A stretch of 64,000 nt of DNA, from contig CALYLW010000130.1 in the NCBI GenBank assembly GCA_944989445.1, positions 2,050,166-2,114,165 on the forward strand, written 5' to 3'. The translations under genes were made by a program, and so were the position numbers. Within the stretch, counting starts at the first letter, position 1. The number at the start of each line of letters is the position of its first letter. Positions 45,011-57,096 of the stretch are shown here, piece after piece. The notes below the pieces were generated by a model. That model was given only the letters and a program-made list of their open reading frames with translations, was not told where the DNA came from and searched no databases. The DNA comes from Ampullaceana balthica. Lineage: Eukaryota > Mollusca > Gastropoda > Lymnaeidae.

Positions 45011-45569
45011 TATTTCGATAACGACTAAAAACAGACCTTTACATTGAAGTACGTCTCTACCAAAAACTACTTTAAAGACCTTCGGTAGAAGGTCAACTAG
45101 GAGTCGACCAATCGATGGGCAGTATGACGTGGAGTAGAGTTTAATGAGCTTCAACTCTGAGCAGTTTTCTGACGCGTCTGCTCAGAGCCGCCATATTGAT
45201 TTTCCTATCATAGCTTCGAGCCTGTCTGAAACCGTACGAGTTACCCCCCTCCCCACTTGGGTAACTCTTGGATATTATTCGCCCTTTTAATAACCTAAGA
45301 ATAAACTTTAGGTTATGTCCCCTTATATATATTTTATTTTAAAATATTAATTTAAGTAAATATTTTTTTTTAAATTATCAAGAGATAAAGCAGGAGTTAA
45401 TTTTTAACGCTAAAAATAGCATTGTATTTGTGTATGTTTGACGTTAGAGGTTGAATTACATCTGTAATTCTCATGCTCACGAAGGAGGGGTTAAAACTTT
45501 GTTTCCCCTCTGATTTTGAGTGCAGGGGCTCTCCAGCTGTTTGTGTATTGGGTTGAATCTGCGATAGAT
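45011..45569. other. Anonymous A+T-rich DNA
   Basis: No gene recognised. Confidence 0.4.
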
Positions 45570-46275
45570 CACACCAAAACACACCACATCACACCACACC
45601 ACATCACACCACACCTCACCACATCACACCACACCACACCTCACCACACCATACCACATCACACCATACCACACCACAACAACACCACACCAAACACAAT
45701 CACACCACATCACACCACATCACACCACACCAACACCACACACAATCACACCACACCGCACCACACCACATCACACCACACCACATCACACCACACCACA
45801 TCACACCACACCACATCACACCATATCACACCACACCACGCCACACACAATCCCACCACACCTCACCACACCACACCACATCACACCACACCTCACCACA
45901 CCACACCTCACCACACCACATCACACCACACCAAATCACACCACATCACACCACACCACATCACATCACACCACACCAAATCACACCACATCACACCACA
46001 CCACATCACACCACACATCACACCACACCACACCTCACCACACCACACCACATCACATCACACCACACCAGACAACACCAAACCACACCACACCACATCA
46101 CACCACACCACATCACACCACACCACACCACATCACACCACACCACACGTCACCACACCACACCACATCACACCACATCACACCACACCACATCACACCA
46201 CACCACACCACACGTCACCACACCACACCAAACCACACGTCACCACACCTCACCACACGTCACCACACCTCACCA
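45570..46275. repeat. CACAC/CATCA satellite-like tract (CACCACATCACACCACAC)
   Basis: Built from pentamers ACACC, ACATC, ACCTC and ACGTC in variable order. It is stop-free on the plus strand, giving a 284-codon His/Thr/Pro-rich ORF (HHTTSHHTTPHH). Upstream of the tract the ORF has only about 20 ordinary residues, so I do not call a gene. Confidence 0.95.
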
Positions 46276-47429
46276 AGTGTGTTTGTGTTGTATACCATTC
46301 AGAGACAACGTGTTTGGCAAAAGTTAATATGGGGGGGGAGGGGGGAGGGGGGGGCGTGCCTCACAGTTAATTAGGCCCTCGGCCTTTTCATTTCTATAAG
46401 AATACGGGTGTTGGAATATTGACCACTTTGTGGCAGATATACAACAAAGTATGTGAGAAGGTACCATTACCTTGGTGGTGGTGGGGGGAATTTGTCTAGG
46501 TATTTATTTTTTTTTAACGACTAAATGACATTTTTTCCGACTGAAGATTGTTTCCTTCAAGGGCGGTTAAAAATTCCTTGCCCGCCCCTGGCATAACTAA
46601 ATCGTGCGACGCCCCTGCACACCTCCAAAACCATTTCGTAAATTGGTAAAGAAGCTTCACGATAGGCCGAATCTGGTGTGAACACAATCTAAGTGACTCA
46701 ACATACCACTATGGGCACATATTAAACGCTGGTCTAATGTTGCACGCCGGCTGAGAGTCACGAGTTAGAAATCTCCCACATTTCATCGAGACTGGGGTCG
46801 AGTGGTAAAAGACTTACTCAAATGAGATGATCAATATGACATCGATTGCAGAAAGAAAGAAGAAAAAAAACCGATGGCTCATAGAATCTTAGGTAAAACG
46901 TCTTTCTCGTGCCCTCCATTACACCAAGGTGGATTACGGGGGCGTGGTAATATAATCATTTCCCTCCACTGAGTGTGTGATCACAATGTTTATATCAATA
47001 AGAAATATTGTCTTTTGTTTTTATAGTAATGTTTATCTTCAACTAAAGCTTATATTTGCCATAATTTTAATTATTAACAAAAAGCTTAATCAAAATGTTT
47101 ACAGGTATCTTCAACTGTATGTTTATAGACATCATACAGTTTATCTTAATCACAACTTTTATTTTAATAATAATTCTTATCTTCATCATTGTGTTCTACC
47201 TTAATTACAACTTTTATCCTAATAATATAGTCTGAGTCTATCTTAATAACAATTTTATCTTAATCATAATGCTTATATGACTGAAATTAATGTGTAGACT
47301 TCTACGAAAACAAATTATTTCATTTTAATTAAATCGATATTCAAATTCTAATGGCATTCTTAAGGCATCCAACTCATAAATATAATAAGTGCTGGTCATT
47401 ACTCATAGTACATAGTTGTTCAGTGCAAC
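46276..47429. other. Anonymous DNA with a strong G-run
   Basis: Very G-rich at 46331-46356, a likely quadruplex former. Between 46985 and 47280 ATGTTTATCTTAATCA-like phrases recur weakly. The 75-codon ORF at 46977 comes from that. Confidence 0.42.
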
Positions 47430-47510
47430 TTTGAACACCAGTTGTTTTTTGTTGTTGTTTTTTTGGTGTGCTTTGCACACGGACCAACGAAATTTAGAGG
47501 GATTATTCCA
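47430..47510 (-). mobile_element. Fragment of the CAATGTTCCCTCTAA MITE family
   Basis: GTGCTTTGCACACGGACCAA followed by CGAAATTTAGAGGGATTATT corresponds to one end of the family seen at 26756 and 63491. The other end is absent. Confidence 0.5.
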
Positions 47511-48031
47511 CATAAAGTGTTCAAGAGAGTTAAGACACATAAGAAATAGATTATAAATATAGAAACAAATCCCCGCGCATCGAACCTCAAATATTGATTC
47601 TAATCTTAAGCCACGTCGACGCACTTGCCGAGAAGTTCAAAGATCAAAGTTCGTCTGCGCATACGTCACATCCTACCAACAAGTAGCTCGCATTTATTCA
47701 GACGACCGAGCCGAGGTCTTAGCGAGGGTCTGTTCCACCAGCGGACTGCCCGCCAAAGATTATTTAACTATGTCAATTTATTGGCGGCTGCTGCTTGGAA
47801 ATGAGTGAGTGATCCCCCCCCCAACTGTTTAGACCCCCCCCCCTTTTCTCCCAATTATCCATTTTCTTGCCTTCTCTCGCTCCTACCTCCCCCTACCTCC
47901 TGTATCATCCTCAGACGCCTGTAATCCGGGGGCTGGAAGTTCTGTTTAATAAAATGGAATGTCTGTAATAGGAAATGTTTTGGTCAGCCGTAAATATCAC
48001 TGTCTGATTTCATCATTATGGTGGTTCGTCT
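47511..48031. other. Anonymous DNA, no gene seen
   Basis: C-runs near 47814 and 47836. No gene. Confidence 0.4.
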
Positions 48032-48435
48032 TTGGGGGCCGTCCATAAATGACGTCACGCCCCTAGAGGGGGGGAGGGGATCACATTTTTGTGACGATGC
48101 GTGACGAGGGGGAGGGAGGTGGGTTGAAGAAATGTGACGTCACATCAAAAGGGTAACTTTAAATTAAACTTCCGCTGTAATATTTGGTCCCTTACAATTT
48201 ATTTTATGACTTTAAAAAAAAATATTATTTTTATTTTAAAAAACATCAATGCTTCTCAAAGTGCAGGTCCGTAGGCCAAAGACACCGGTTGGCGTAAGTT
48301 ATCAAAAATGAAAACTAAATCTAGTTATAATCCTTACGTTTGAGAACCCACAAGAGAACATATAAAATTGCGTCGTTTGATGTTGACATCAAAGCATTTG
48401 TGATGTAACCGCAGCTCCGTTTGGTTCTCTTACGG

Positions 48436-49245
48436 CAGTCCTGTCGCGAACTTTTTTGCCCGTTACCCCAAAATATACAAGTTTATGTGTGCGCCTCCAC
48501 AGACTCGAGGCCCTTCCCACATGACTAGTGCGGGAATTTGGTTGAGCGTCGTTAGCGCCCCCCCCCGAAAATGTAACTGGTAAGTTTTATACAAGCATGA
48601 TAAGTGTCTAAAAATGATATGAATAGGATTATGTTTAGATATTCTAAGTCAAAACGACACGGAATATCCATTTTTTATTTATAAAATATTTTTTTTGGGG
48701 GGGGGGTCTATTTGATACAATTATAAACGTTTTAATTTTGATATAATTGTTCGATTGGTTTTTGGTCTAACGCCCCTGGCCATTCTAGATACAATAGTAT
48801 TCATTAACTTTATTGAATGCATCACATTCTTGACATCGCAATTCGAGAGTAGCACAAAACAACTTTTCTTCTTAGCTCAGTTTTTAAGGCATTAATTTTA
48901 AATATCACAGAAAGGATACTTGATACAGTCAAGTCATGTGGATTAAGATTATTGTCACTCGTGTCAATATAAATGAAAGTAGGGTGGATTTAGGTGTCTT
49001 CGTATAGTACGTAGGTAAGAAATCTACATAGTTGTCAAATTTTAAAAATGCATTTTCTGGAAGGAACCGGTTCAATAGTGGGCATATGTTCGAAGCGTAC
49101 ACGTACAAATTACGGTACACATGACGTATTTTAATATATCTAGTGGATTGTAGTGGATTTTATATGTCCCAAATGAGTCTGCATTACCCCCAAGAATTCC
49201 CTTAGACCCCAGATGGGGTAATTTACCCCTGTTCGCCGACCTCTT
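48436..49245. mobile_element. Internally deleted hAT copy with perfect TSD
   Basis: It is flanked by TCTTACGG at 48428-48435 and 49246-49253. The left part CAGTCCTGTCGCGAACTTTT and the right part GGGGTAATTTACCCCTGTTC followed by GCCGACC match the ends of the hAT element at 53765-55199. At 810 bp it lacks most of the transposase; only scraps remain on the minus strand. Confidence 0.82.
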
Positions 49246-49534
49246 TCTTACGGGATGCCCGACAGTCAAATCAGGGATTTTTAAAAAAGTACATTTTAAA
49301 AATATTATTTTTAATAAAATAAAATTTTCTAAACAAAGAAGTTAACAGTGATAGTTAAAAGTCAATGTTTAATTTGTATGCATTAAAATAAAGTATAATC
49401 TAAGGATGTTAACACAGTTCGTTTTTTAATGCAGGTTAAACGTTTTTTAAAAAAAACGTACCAGTTCAATCGGATAGCTAAAAATTAAAATTATAAAAGT
49501 TTATGTTTACTAATATTATTAACCCAAAAGGAGC

Positions 49535-49640
49535 TGATTCTAGCGAATTTATATGCCCACAATGATTCAGCATTACCCCCAAGAGTTCCCTTTTTACACC
49601 GAATGAGATAATATACCGCTGTTCACCGACCCCTCGGTTA
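49535..49640. mobile_element. Solo right end of the CAGGGGTCGGCGAA hAT family
   Basis: ATGATTCAGCATTACCCCCA, AGAGTTCCCTTTTTACACC and TGTTCACCGACCCC parallel 49160-49245 and 55105-55199. No matching left end was found nearby. Confidence 0.6.
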
Positions 49641-50834
49641 AACCGCCCGATAGCGGTAGCCATGTATTTTTCATTAGTTTATAAACTCCACAAGAGAATG
49701 CAACAATTTAAACACGCCTCGTCCATTGGTGGCATTATATTTACAACTCTTGTGTGATGTATTTGAAATCATTGAAAAAAAATGGGGAAAAAAACAACAA
49801 CACAAAACACTAAAAAAACTCGTGAGCTTCGGAGTAAAAAAGTTATGATATTGGATATTTCATTAATGTCATAGTATTTTTCAGTCTTCAACTTGCAGGA
49901 ATTACTGTATTTTGCGACGCACAAGATGACACCCTACTTTCCTGTACAAATGTGGGGTTCGTACAGTACTCACCATCTTCCTTTTCCAGCGCATACCAAA
50001 TAATCTTTAGAAGACATGATATTTTGATATCAATGTGTATATAATTTGAGATCAAATGCTTTTGAAGTGCATATACTTAGCAGTAAAACTGTCATTATAA
50101 GATCGAAATCAATTTGAGGAATCGTCCTGTATCTATATATTCTAGGTCTATCAACAATGAAATGATCCTTGTAATATCAGCTTGAAGGTTAATCACATCA
50201 AAGGGTTTTTGACATTACCGCTGCATTGTTCGTCAGCTGTCTTGCTATGACTTGGCAACTAAAAATTTTTATAAAAAAATTATTATATAAAACAAGCCGA
50301 ATGCATACTAAATCTTATAGGGCTTTAAGCCATCTAGGGGCTCATTTTGCTATCACGTCAGTACAGGGAAAATCACATCAAAAAGGGAAAAGAATGCACC
50401 GGTACCTGGTGAAATGGAAAAATCCTTGCCGGTTATCTAATACGAAAAAGTTTGAGAAGCACTGGCTTACAATTGATTAAAATGATCTATTGCATAGCTT
50501 CACGTGTGTTACGATATTACAATGTAGACCTACACTAAATAAATACTTAAATGACAAAAAAGTGAATTGAAACCTACTTATTTTCAAATAGAAAATGAGG
50601 TGGGTTCTTATTATTTATCTATTTTTTAATTTTAATTCTATTTTATTAATTTTTTTCGGGGGGGGGGTCAAAGTTTTGTGACGTAGTTTTGGAGGGGGGG
50701 GGGTCTAACTTTTTGTGACGACGCGTGACGAGAGGGGGGGGGGTGAAAAATCGGCCAAAATAGCGTGACGCCATTTATGGACGGCCCCTTGTACCTGTCT
50801 GATGTCATCACTGATGTCATCACATTGAGAGAGA

Positions 50835-50985
50835 TGGTAGTATTGGTGAATACAAGAATAAAGCTGGTAGACTTGGTGAATAGAAGAGTAAAGCTGGTAG
50901 TATTGGTGAATAGAAGAGTAAAGCTGGTAGTATTGGTGAATAGAAGAATAAAGCTGGTAGAAAATAAAGCTGGTAGTGAGGGTGA
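50835..50985. repeat. 30-bp minisatellite, about five copies
   Basis: Units contain GTAGTATTGGTGAATAGAAG then AGTAAAGCTG. Length is divisible by three and it is open on both strands, hence overlapping ORFs of 77-107 codons. Confidence 0.92.
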
Positions 50986-51325
50986 ACACAAAAATTAATG
51001 TTTCCAAAATATGACTAAGATATTTAATACATTGAATGATTTACTCAAATGCCCGTCTTTTGAAGCTGGTATTTGGACTGTCACGTGATTTCTACAAAAC
51101 TGTATTTGAAATAATGAAGGACTTTCTTGTCAGCAGTCTCAAGTCCTATCTTTTAAAAATCTTTCCTGTGAGTTAGATACAAATCAATTGGACGTTTGAG
51201 TTGATCCCATTTCCAGTAGAGCTGTAGGCGCGGGGCCCTGGCATTTTAAGGGTTAATGAAAAGTTTCGGCTTTAGAAGAACACAAGTGGCAGACGATGTA
51301 AATGATTTGGGCAGGGAGCAGGGAG
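50986..51325. other. Anonymous DNA, no gene seen
   Basis: No recognised feature. Confidence 0.4.
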
Positions 51326-51329
51326 GGGG

Positions 51330-51700
51330 TGGAGACAGAGGTGGAGTGGGGACATGATTGGAGTCTATACAGGGGTGGAGTGGAGACAGTGGTGGAGTGG
51401 AGACATGGGGTTGAGTGGAGACAGGGTTGGAGTGGGGACAAGATTGGAGTCTATACAGGGGTGGAGTGGAGACAGGGGTGGAGTGGAGACAGGGGTGGAG
51501 TGGAGACAGGGGTGGAGTGGAGACAGGGGTGGAGTGGAGACATGTGGGAGGGGAGGCAGGGTGGGAGTGGAGACAGGGGTTGAGTGGAGACAGGGGTGGA
51601 GTGGAGACAGGGGTTGAGTGGAGACAGGGGAAAAGTGCAGACAGGAGATGGATGGAGATGGGGTGGAGTGGAGACATGGGGGAGGGGAGGCAGGGGGGTG
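51330..51700. repeat. 17-bp G-rich minisatellite (GACAGGGGTGGAGTGGA)
   Basis: About 20 copies, pure between 51465 and 51545 and degenerate at the edges. Minus-strand ORFs of 92-153 codons (CLHSTPVSTPPLSPLHP) are its by-products. The G-runs are quadruplex-prone. Confidence 0.94.
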
Positions 51701-52640
51701 TGTACATTGTGACTCCATTTTTTGTGCATTGGTATTAACTATTAGATATAAAGATACTCAAGACTGAAAGGAGTGGGACCAGGTCCATAAAAACAATAAT
51801 TCGCTAAGTTTGGAATGCTTGATATAAGTGCTGGCCAGTTAATCAATAATGTACATGTTTACAGTGATACAAAGATGCGAATGCTTCAAGATATGAAAGA
51901 TCCAAGCTACGAAAGTCAACTGGAAGTATTTTTTATTCCAAGATATGAACAAAAAATCCAAGATACGAGACAACACACAGCTGACGACACTGGACATAAC
52001 GTGACGTAATTCAACGTGCCACTAACAGTTCTGCTCTCCTATTGCTCAATTCCAGCCCTATTTCTGTGTCGCAGCTGTGTTCTTGCGTGTTATGCATTCT
52101 TTATTTACTGTGTAATTGGTTTGATGTTGGTGTCCTAAATTCATGAATATTTTCGTGAAATCTTTGGAAAAGCGTATTTTTATGACCAGTTCTGTGGGGC
52201 CAGCCGACCATAAACATTTCAACCCCGTAGTTCAAACAGGCTAACATTTAAAGACACAACACATCAAATTATAAGTCTAAAGATTTCATTCTCAATCGCT
52301 TTTCACATTTTCTTCACCCTTCGGTCTCTACATTTAACCTTTCCCCTTACACGTCACTCATCACTCACAAATCCAAGGTCACGGGCTGAGACACTTTTCC
52401 CCTATATATCGAGCGGCCCATTGAAATCAGCGCAGCACAAGTTGTAAGAAATGTTAATTTATGATCAGCTCATTGGATAGTATAATGAAAGGGAGATAAT
52501 CAAACCCTTCTACCATGTGTGTGATTTACAGAGTTGCCTCCACTTTTTCCCAACAAAATTCAGAAACTCCACCGACAATTTCATAAAATCTATATTGGGG
52601 AAACTCCACCATGAACAGATAATAATAAAATACTCGCAGG
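51701..52640. other. Anonymous DNA, no gene seen
   Basis: Near 51885-51970 AAGATAYGAAAGATCCAAG-type phrases recur three times. A 64-codon ORF there is unsupported. Confidence 0.42.
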
Positions 52641-52765
52641 CCTGATCCAAGGTCAAAGTCGAGAACCAAGGTCACAGTCCTCAACCAAGGTCACAGTCCT
52701 AAACCAAGGTCGAAGTCTTGAACCTCGGTCACACTCCTAAACCGAGGTCGCAGTCCAAGGTCCGA
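52641..52765. repeat. 20-bp repeat carrying AAGGTCA half-sites
   Basis: ACCAAGGTCACAGTCCTAAA recurs five to six times with substitutions. Each unit holds AAGGTCA or a near match, the monomer site of several nuclear receptors. Binding is only a possibility. Confidence 0.82.
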
Positions 52766-53522
52766 AAGAGTGTCCTTAGAGATGGCACCAACTGAAACTG
52801 CAATGAGGCTAGCTCGAGGGTTTGTGTGTCAATGAGACCAAAGGGGAATCTTGGCATCACAATAGCCGGCCTCGTTATGTTAACAAATATCATGAAACTA
52901 ATACCAAGTTAATATTTCTTCCACTTTGTCGATGATCAAATTGTTGTATGGTCTATGTAATAGTGAAATTTTTGAAGATGTAAAAGGCCAACAAGACATT
53001 TTATGGGCGGGGGGGGGGTTAATTCGTGGGCAGAAGATGTAAAAATGTTGTAATTCTTTCTATGTTATGTAAAGTGCCCTCAGGTCCATTTGACAAAAGA
53101 CCTGAACGTGAACACAGTCTAACACACGTCATTTAGACATTCCTATTATGGTCATGTGGGTACAAGTGTGTTGGCGTAACTCACACAGAGTGTGTGTGTG
53201 GGGGGGGGGCTGAGAACGGTGAGGACAGATCACTTGGAGCAATCACTTGTTCTATAACGTCATCATCCATGATAGTGACATCCATGGTGTATTTTTTTTG
53301 GTTGTTTTTTTGTTTGGCGTTATCTTATTTTTAGTACCCGAGTGACGTCATTACCAAACAGGACTTAACTTCATGTCCATTCTCTGGAATCATTAACCAA
53401 CACAACCAAACCTGCAAACAAACCACTGACTTGGTAAATAAAATCGGAAAAACTTGATATATAGTACAAATCTTTGATTAATTCAGTAGAAATTTTAAAA
53501 AACCGTTAAAAAAAACAAAGTT
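52766..53522. other. Anonymous DNA, no gene seen
   Basis: G-runs near 53010 and 53200 and poly-T near 53290. No gene. Confidence 0.4.
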
Positions 53523-53764
53523 TTTGACTATAAATCCTTTATATACGAGACATAACTAAGAGAATGTTATTAAAATACGCAGCGCAAGACAATAAAAAAA
53601 AATTTCAAAATTTTAGATATGTTAACTAAAATATGTTTAATATAATGCGCACGAATCGGGAATATATTTTTAAAAAGTATCGCCAATGTAATACGGACCG
53701 CACAGCGCGACAGGAAAGCAATAAAAAGGGCGTTCAATATAATACGCAACACGACACTCTAGCA

Positions 53765-55199
53765 CAGGGGTCGGCGAACTTTTTTGCCTATTACCCCAAA
53801 ATATAAAATTTTATGTTGACGTAACCCCCGAAGGCACGAGGTCCTGCCCACCGGCTCGAGAGTTTGGTAGCGTCGTAAGACACTCCCCCCTCCTCCCACA
53901 ACGGTTCTGGGTCCAAGCCCCAGCCGAAAACGCATATTGTGAGTTGTAGAAGCAAGACAAATGTCTAAAAATTAATCTGAAAAGGATTATGTGTAGATAT
54001 TTTTAACCAAAACGACACGGAGGATCAGTTGTATATCAAGGGGAATTCATTTGATACAACTATAAATGTTTACAGTCGAATATAATTGTTATAGGCCTAA
54101 TTGCCCTGACAATTCTAGATATAATGATAAAGACGGATATATTGTGCTAATAAGCACACATTAACTTTGAAGTCCTCATCACGTGCAATGTTAAAAGCCT
54201 CTTCAGCATTTGACAACCAAAAATGTGTCATATATTTTTTTTCTTCAAAAGTTCCAATCCTTTCTCTGGCTGAAATTAAATTGATATTTCTCCCCTGCAA
54301 TTCTTCGTTCAACTCAATCACATGCTCGAAAATATCAGCTGAGTATGTGATTGGTGTAACTCAACAACAGTTCGTAAACTTCTCTGCTAGAGCATGCTTT
54401 GGACCAGACAGAAATGTTTGAAGTTCCCTCTTGAGACCCCATAGCCAAATCAGCCACATGAAAGCCACCGTACCTCGGTGTGATAAAGTAGGTCTGTATA
54501 TTCAGCCAAACTATCTTTACATAAATAACAAAACAGTTACAGTTCTTTCATGAAATTTACAATCTGGATAGCATCCTGCATGACGAACTGCTGTTGAAGT
54601 CAAATTTGAAAAGCAGAGCTTGATGATGGATAAATTTTGGGATTCTTTTCTCTTGCGAAACCCTAAAAATCTTGTAAACGACCCAACATAGCTGGAGCTC
54701 CATCAACAGACACATCAATATGGTCTTCCTATTGTAAATTAACCTTATCAAAGTCTTGATTAACTTTATTGAATATACCAATCCCTTGACATCGCAATTC
54801 TATTTTAGCACTTCACTAAACCATATTTTCTCTTTGTTTCAACTACAAACCTTTGTATTAAAAGAAAGTACCACTTAATGTGCACATTTAGTGAAATAGA
54901 CTAATAAAGTGCCTTGATATTAACAGGCATGAGCACGTTAACTCAGTTTTAAGGCTTTAATTTTAAATGTCACATATAGTGTATACAGTTAAGTCATGTG
55001 GATTAATATCAATATAAATGAAAGTGGAGAGAAGTTATGGAAGGAAGTGATTCAATAGTGGGTTTATGTTCCAAGCGTACAAAAATCGGATTTTTTAAAT
55101 ATCTAGTGAATTTTAGATGTCCCCAATGAGTCTGCATTACCCCCTAGAATTCCCTTTTTAACCCAAATGGGGTAATTTACCCCTATTCGCCGACTCCTG
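53765..55199 (-). mobile_element. hAT element, 1435 bp, perfect TSD, decayed
   Basis: Inverted ends: CAGGGGTCGGCGAAC at the left, and the right end's complement CAGGAGTCGGCGAATA. The flanking 8-mers are CTCTAGCA at 53757-53764 and 55200-55207, an exact duplication. It encodes a hAT transposase relic on the minus strand and sits inside an older interspersed repeat. Its shorter relatives are at 48436-49245 and 49535-49640. Confidence 0.95.
54115..54781 (-). pseudogene. hAT transposase relic (GTF2IRD2-like type)
   Basis: On the minus strand around 54690 the hAT motif DGAPAMLG is followed by a stop, then IPKFIHHQALLFKF in a different frame, matching the conserved 'H-hydrophobic-H-Q-A-L' block. 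Further on, ELNEELQGRNINLIS and a following F-E-E-K segment match the conserved 'LN..LQG....I......F..K' block of hAT transposases of the kind domesticated in vertebrate GTF2IRD2. Several frameshifts and stops separate the blocks. The N-terminal BED/zinc-finger part and the C-terminal dimerisation region are not recognisable. Not functional. Confidence 0.78.
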
Positions 55200-55660
55200 C
55201 TCTAGCACAAAAATTAACATGCTACATAGATATACATAGAGATAATCTAAAACTTCATTAATTTAAATAAAATTAAACTTTATCTTTATTACTTTATCTC
55301 TACTGGACTACTTGAATTTCACCGCAGCTAAGTGTTTTTATTATTTCGTTATATTCGTTTCATTTGTGTACTATTTGTCCGTTGAGGAAATCTCTTTGCC
55401 GAAACGTTCGCTATTGTGTTACGTCCTGTCAGGCCTACTAATACCCTGTTTTTATGTTATACATTTACCCATTAATTTAATTACAGTACATTTGAGCGGC
55501 GATCTGAAATTTTGATAGATCATTTTTATCATCGCCACGAGTCTGCCTGCAAAATTTCAGCTCGCTAACATACGAGCAAGTGGGTTAAAAATCGATCCAA
55601 AGTTTTTTCGGCATGCAAGCAAGCAGACGCAACGAGTTAATATAAATGATTTAATAATTT

Positions 55661-56280
55661 GAAAAACCCGCACAAAAAAAAGTTTTTGACTATAAATCCT
55701 TTATATACGAGACATAACTAAAATATGTTCATTATAATACACATGGCACGACAATCCAAAAATCCAAAATTTTAGTTATGTCTCAAATATATAAAGGATT
55801 TATAGTAAAAAAAAACTTCTACTGTCTGCCTGCTAAATTTCAGCTCGATTTGATCACGGGGAAACAGGTTATAAAAAACATGTTTAACATAGTGCGCACC
55901 GCGAGACAGATTAGCAATTAATAGCATTTACATTTACAGACCGGGAATATATTTTTTAAAAGTATCGTCAATATAATACGCACCGCACAGCGCAACAGGA
56001 AAGTATTAAAAGGGTCGTTCAATATAATACGCACCGCGACACTCTAGCATAAAAATTAACATGCTACATAGACATAAATAGAGATAATCTAAAAATTCAT
56101 TAACTTAATTACAATATATGCAATCGATCTGAAATTTTGAAAGATCATTTTTATCATCGGCACGAGTCTGCCTGAAAAATTTCAGCTAGCTAGCTTAAAA
56201 ATCGATCCAAAGTTTTTTTCGGCAAGCAAGGCATCAAGCAAGCAAGCAGACGCCACTAGTTAATATAAAGGATTTAAAAA
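55661..56280 (+). repeat. Interspersed ATAAATCCTTTATA repeat, copy 3, with an internal inverted repeat
   Basis: It follows copy 2 head to tail. It contains GACTATAAATCCTTTATATA at about 55689 and its inverse TATAAAGGATTTATAGT at about 55793. Each is joined to GAGACATAACTA or its complement, so about 35 bases can pair across an 80-bp loop. It ends AGTTAATATAAAGGATTTAA. Confidence 0.75.
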
Positions 56281-56815
56281 ATGTCAAGATTGGTGATACA
56301 TCGTACCAAAGTCACACTTTTGGGAACCGCTGATTACAACAACAAAAAAAGGCTGTTTTGTGCAATATCCGAGCAGGCCTAGGGCTGTAAAACGAACCGA
56401 AACAATCTGGATTTTGGCGGTACAAAAGATTAACTGGATTTTGAATAATTGAATATTCATAAGGCTGATGTGTATACACCCCGCGACCACCCCAATCTCT
56501 ACCAGCCCCCACCCCCACACCCGCCCCGATCGATAACTGATCTCTATCTCCATGTGCACTCTTAATGCAGGCTATACCCTCACATTGAGGCTATGCATGA
56601 AGGCCAGGCGGTGTGCTGTGGTATTGTTTTAAAACAATGTAGGAATTTCATCATCGTATCAGAAATCAGCTGGTTTTGTTTTTTCTTTTCTTATTTGGAT
56701 TAAGTTAGGCGTGTAACCGGAAGTGCGTGGATTATCGCGCCGTCACGCAAAACGAGAAATGTTGCTAACATATGTTGCTGACGAACATGGTGACGAATGT
56801 AGGTTTACGAGGAAA
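56281..56815. other. Anonymous DNA, no gene seen
   Basis: C-rich tract near 56500. The 91-codon minus ORF over it has no motif. Confidence 0.4.
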
Positions 56816-56935
56816 TTGAAATCAATTCTGACATCAGTTGAAATCAAATCTAAATTGAGTTGAAATCAAATTTGACAACAGTTGACATCGACTTTGACAT
56901 CAGTTGACATAAAATTTGACATTGGTTGACATCAC
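56816..56935. repeat. 24-bp degenerate repeat (TTGACATCAGTTGACATCAA)
   Basis: Five copies of AGTTGAAATCAAATYTGACA or AGTTGACATCGACTTTGACA. Confidence 0.85.
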
Positions 56936-57096
56936 CGTCACTTTGTTCCCCCTTAAAATTTAGGACCCCTCCCCTACCCACCTCAGTGACAGGGATTTGT
57001 GACGCCTCTGACAACAACGAAGCACAGGTGTTCTATATAATCCAGCCAACTGGTACTTCTCATAAGGATATTCTACCGCAGATTAAAAGGCTACCA

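Larger units (their letters stand above)
48247..50464. mobile_element. hAT-like ends nested in the TIR element
   Basis: CAATGCTTCTCAAAGTGCAG with GGTCCGTAGG at the left, and CCTTGCCGGTTATC then AAAGTTTGAGAAGCACTG at the right, resemble the element at 23741-24529. Flanking 8-mers do not match, so later rearrangement or two separate insertions are possible. Confidence 0.5.
48035..50788. mobile_element. TIR element with GGGGCCGTCCATAAATG ends, containing nested hAT copies
   Basis: The left end GGGGCCGTCCATAAATGACG and the right end, whose complement reads GGGGCCGTCCATAAATGGCG, are inverted. Both have G-rich subterminal tracts and GTGACGATGCGTGACGAG or its partner. The flanking 3-mers are TTG on both sides (48032-48034, 50789-50791). 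The element at 60920-62388 has the same ends. The interior is largely replaced by hAT-type insertions, so no ORF of this element survives. Confidence 0.82.
53523..55660 (+). repeat. Interspersed ATAAATCCTTTATA repeat, copy 2, split by a hAT element
   Basis: The left part (53523-53764) starts GACTATAAATCCTTTATATA and reaches ATACGCAACACGACACTC. The right part resumes at 55200 with CTAGCACAAAAATTAACATG and ends near ACGAGTTAATATAAATGATT. Removing 53765-55199 plus one TSD restores the order seen in copies 1 and 3. A segment near 55290-55500 that is not in the other copies is an extra insertion of unknown origin. Confidence 0.75.

Noticed and set aside
45516..46370. 284-residue His/Thr-rich protein
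   Set aside because: Low-complexity CACAC/CATCA tract with only a few ordinary codons at either side.
51246..51738. Several Pro/Ser/His-rich ORFs on the minus strand
   Set aside because: Three phases of a 17-bp stop-free unit.
55360..55420. Ribozyme-like or Penelope-type motif (GAGGAAATCTCTTTGCCGAA, ACGTTCG)
   Set aside because: CTGATGA core absent and the helices do not close; no GIY-YIG or reverse-transcriptase relic nearby.
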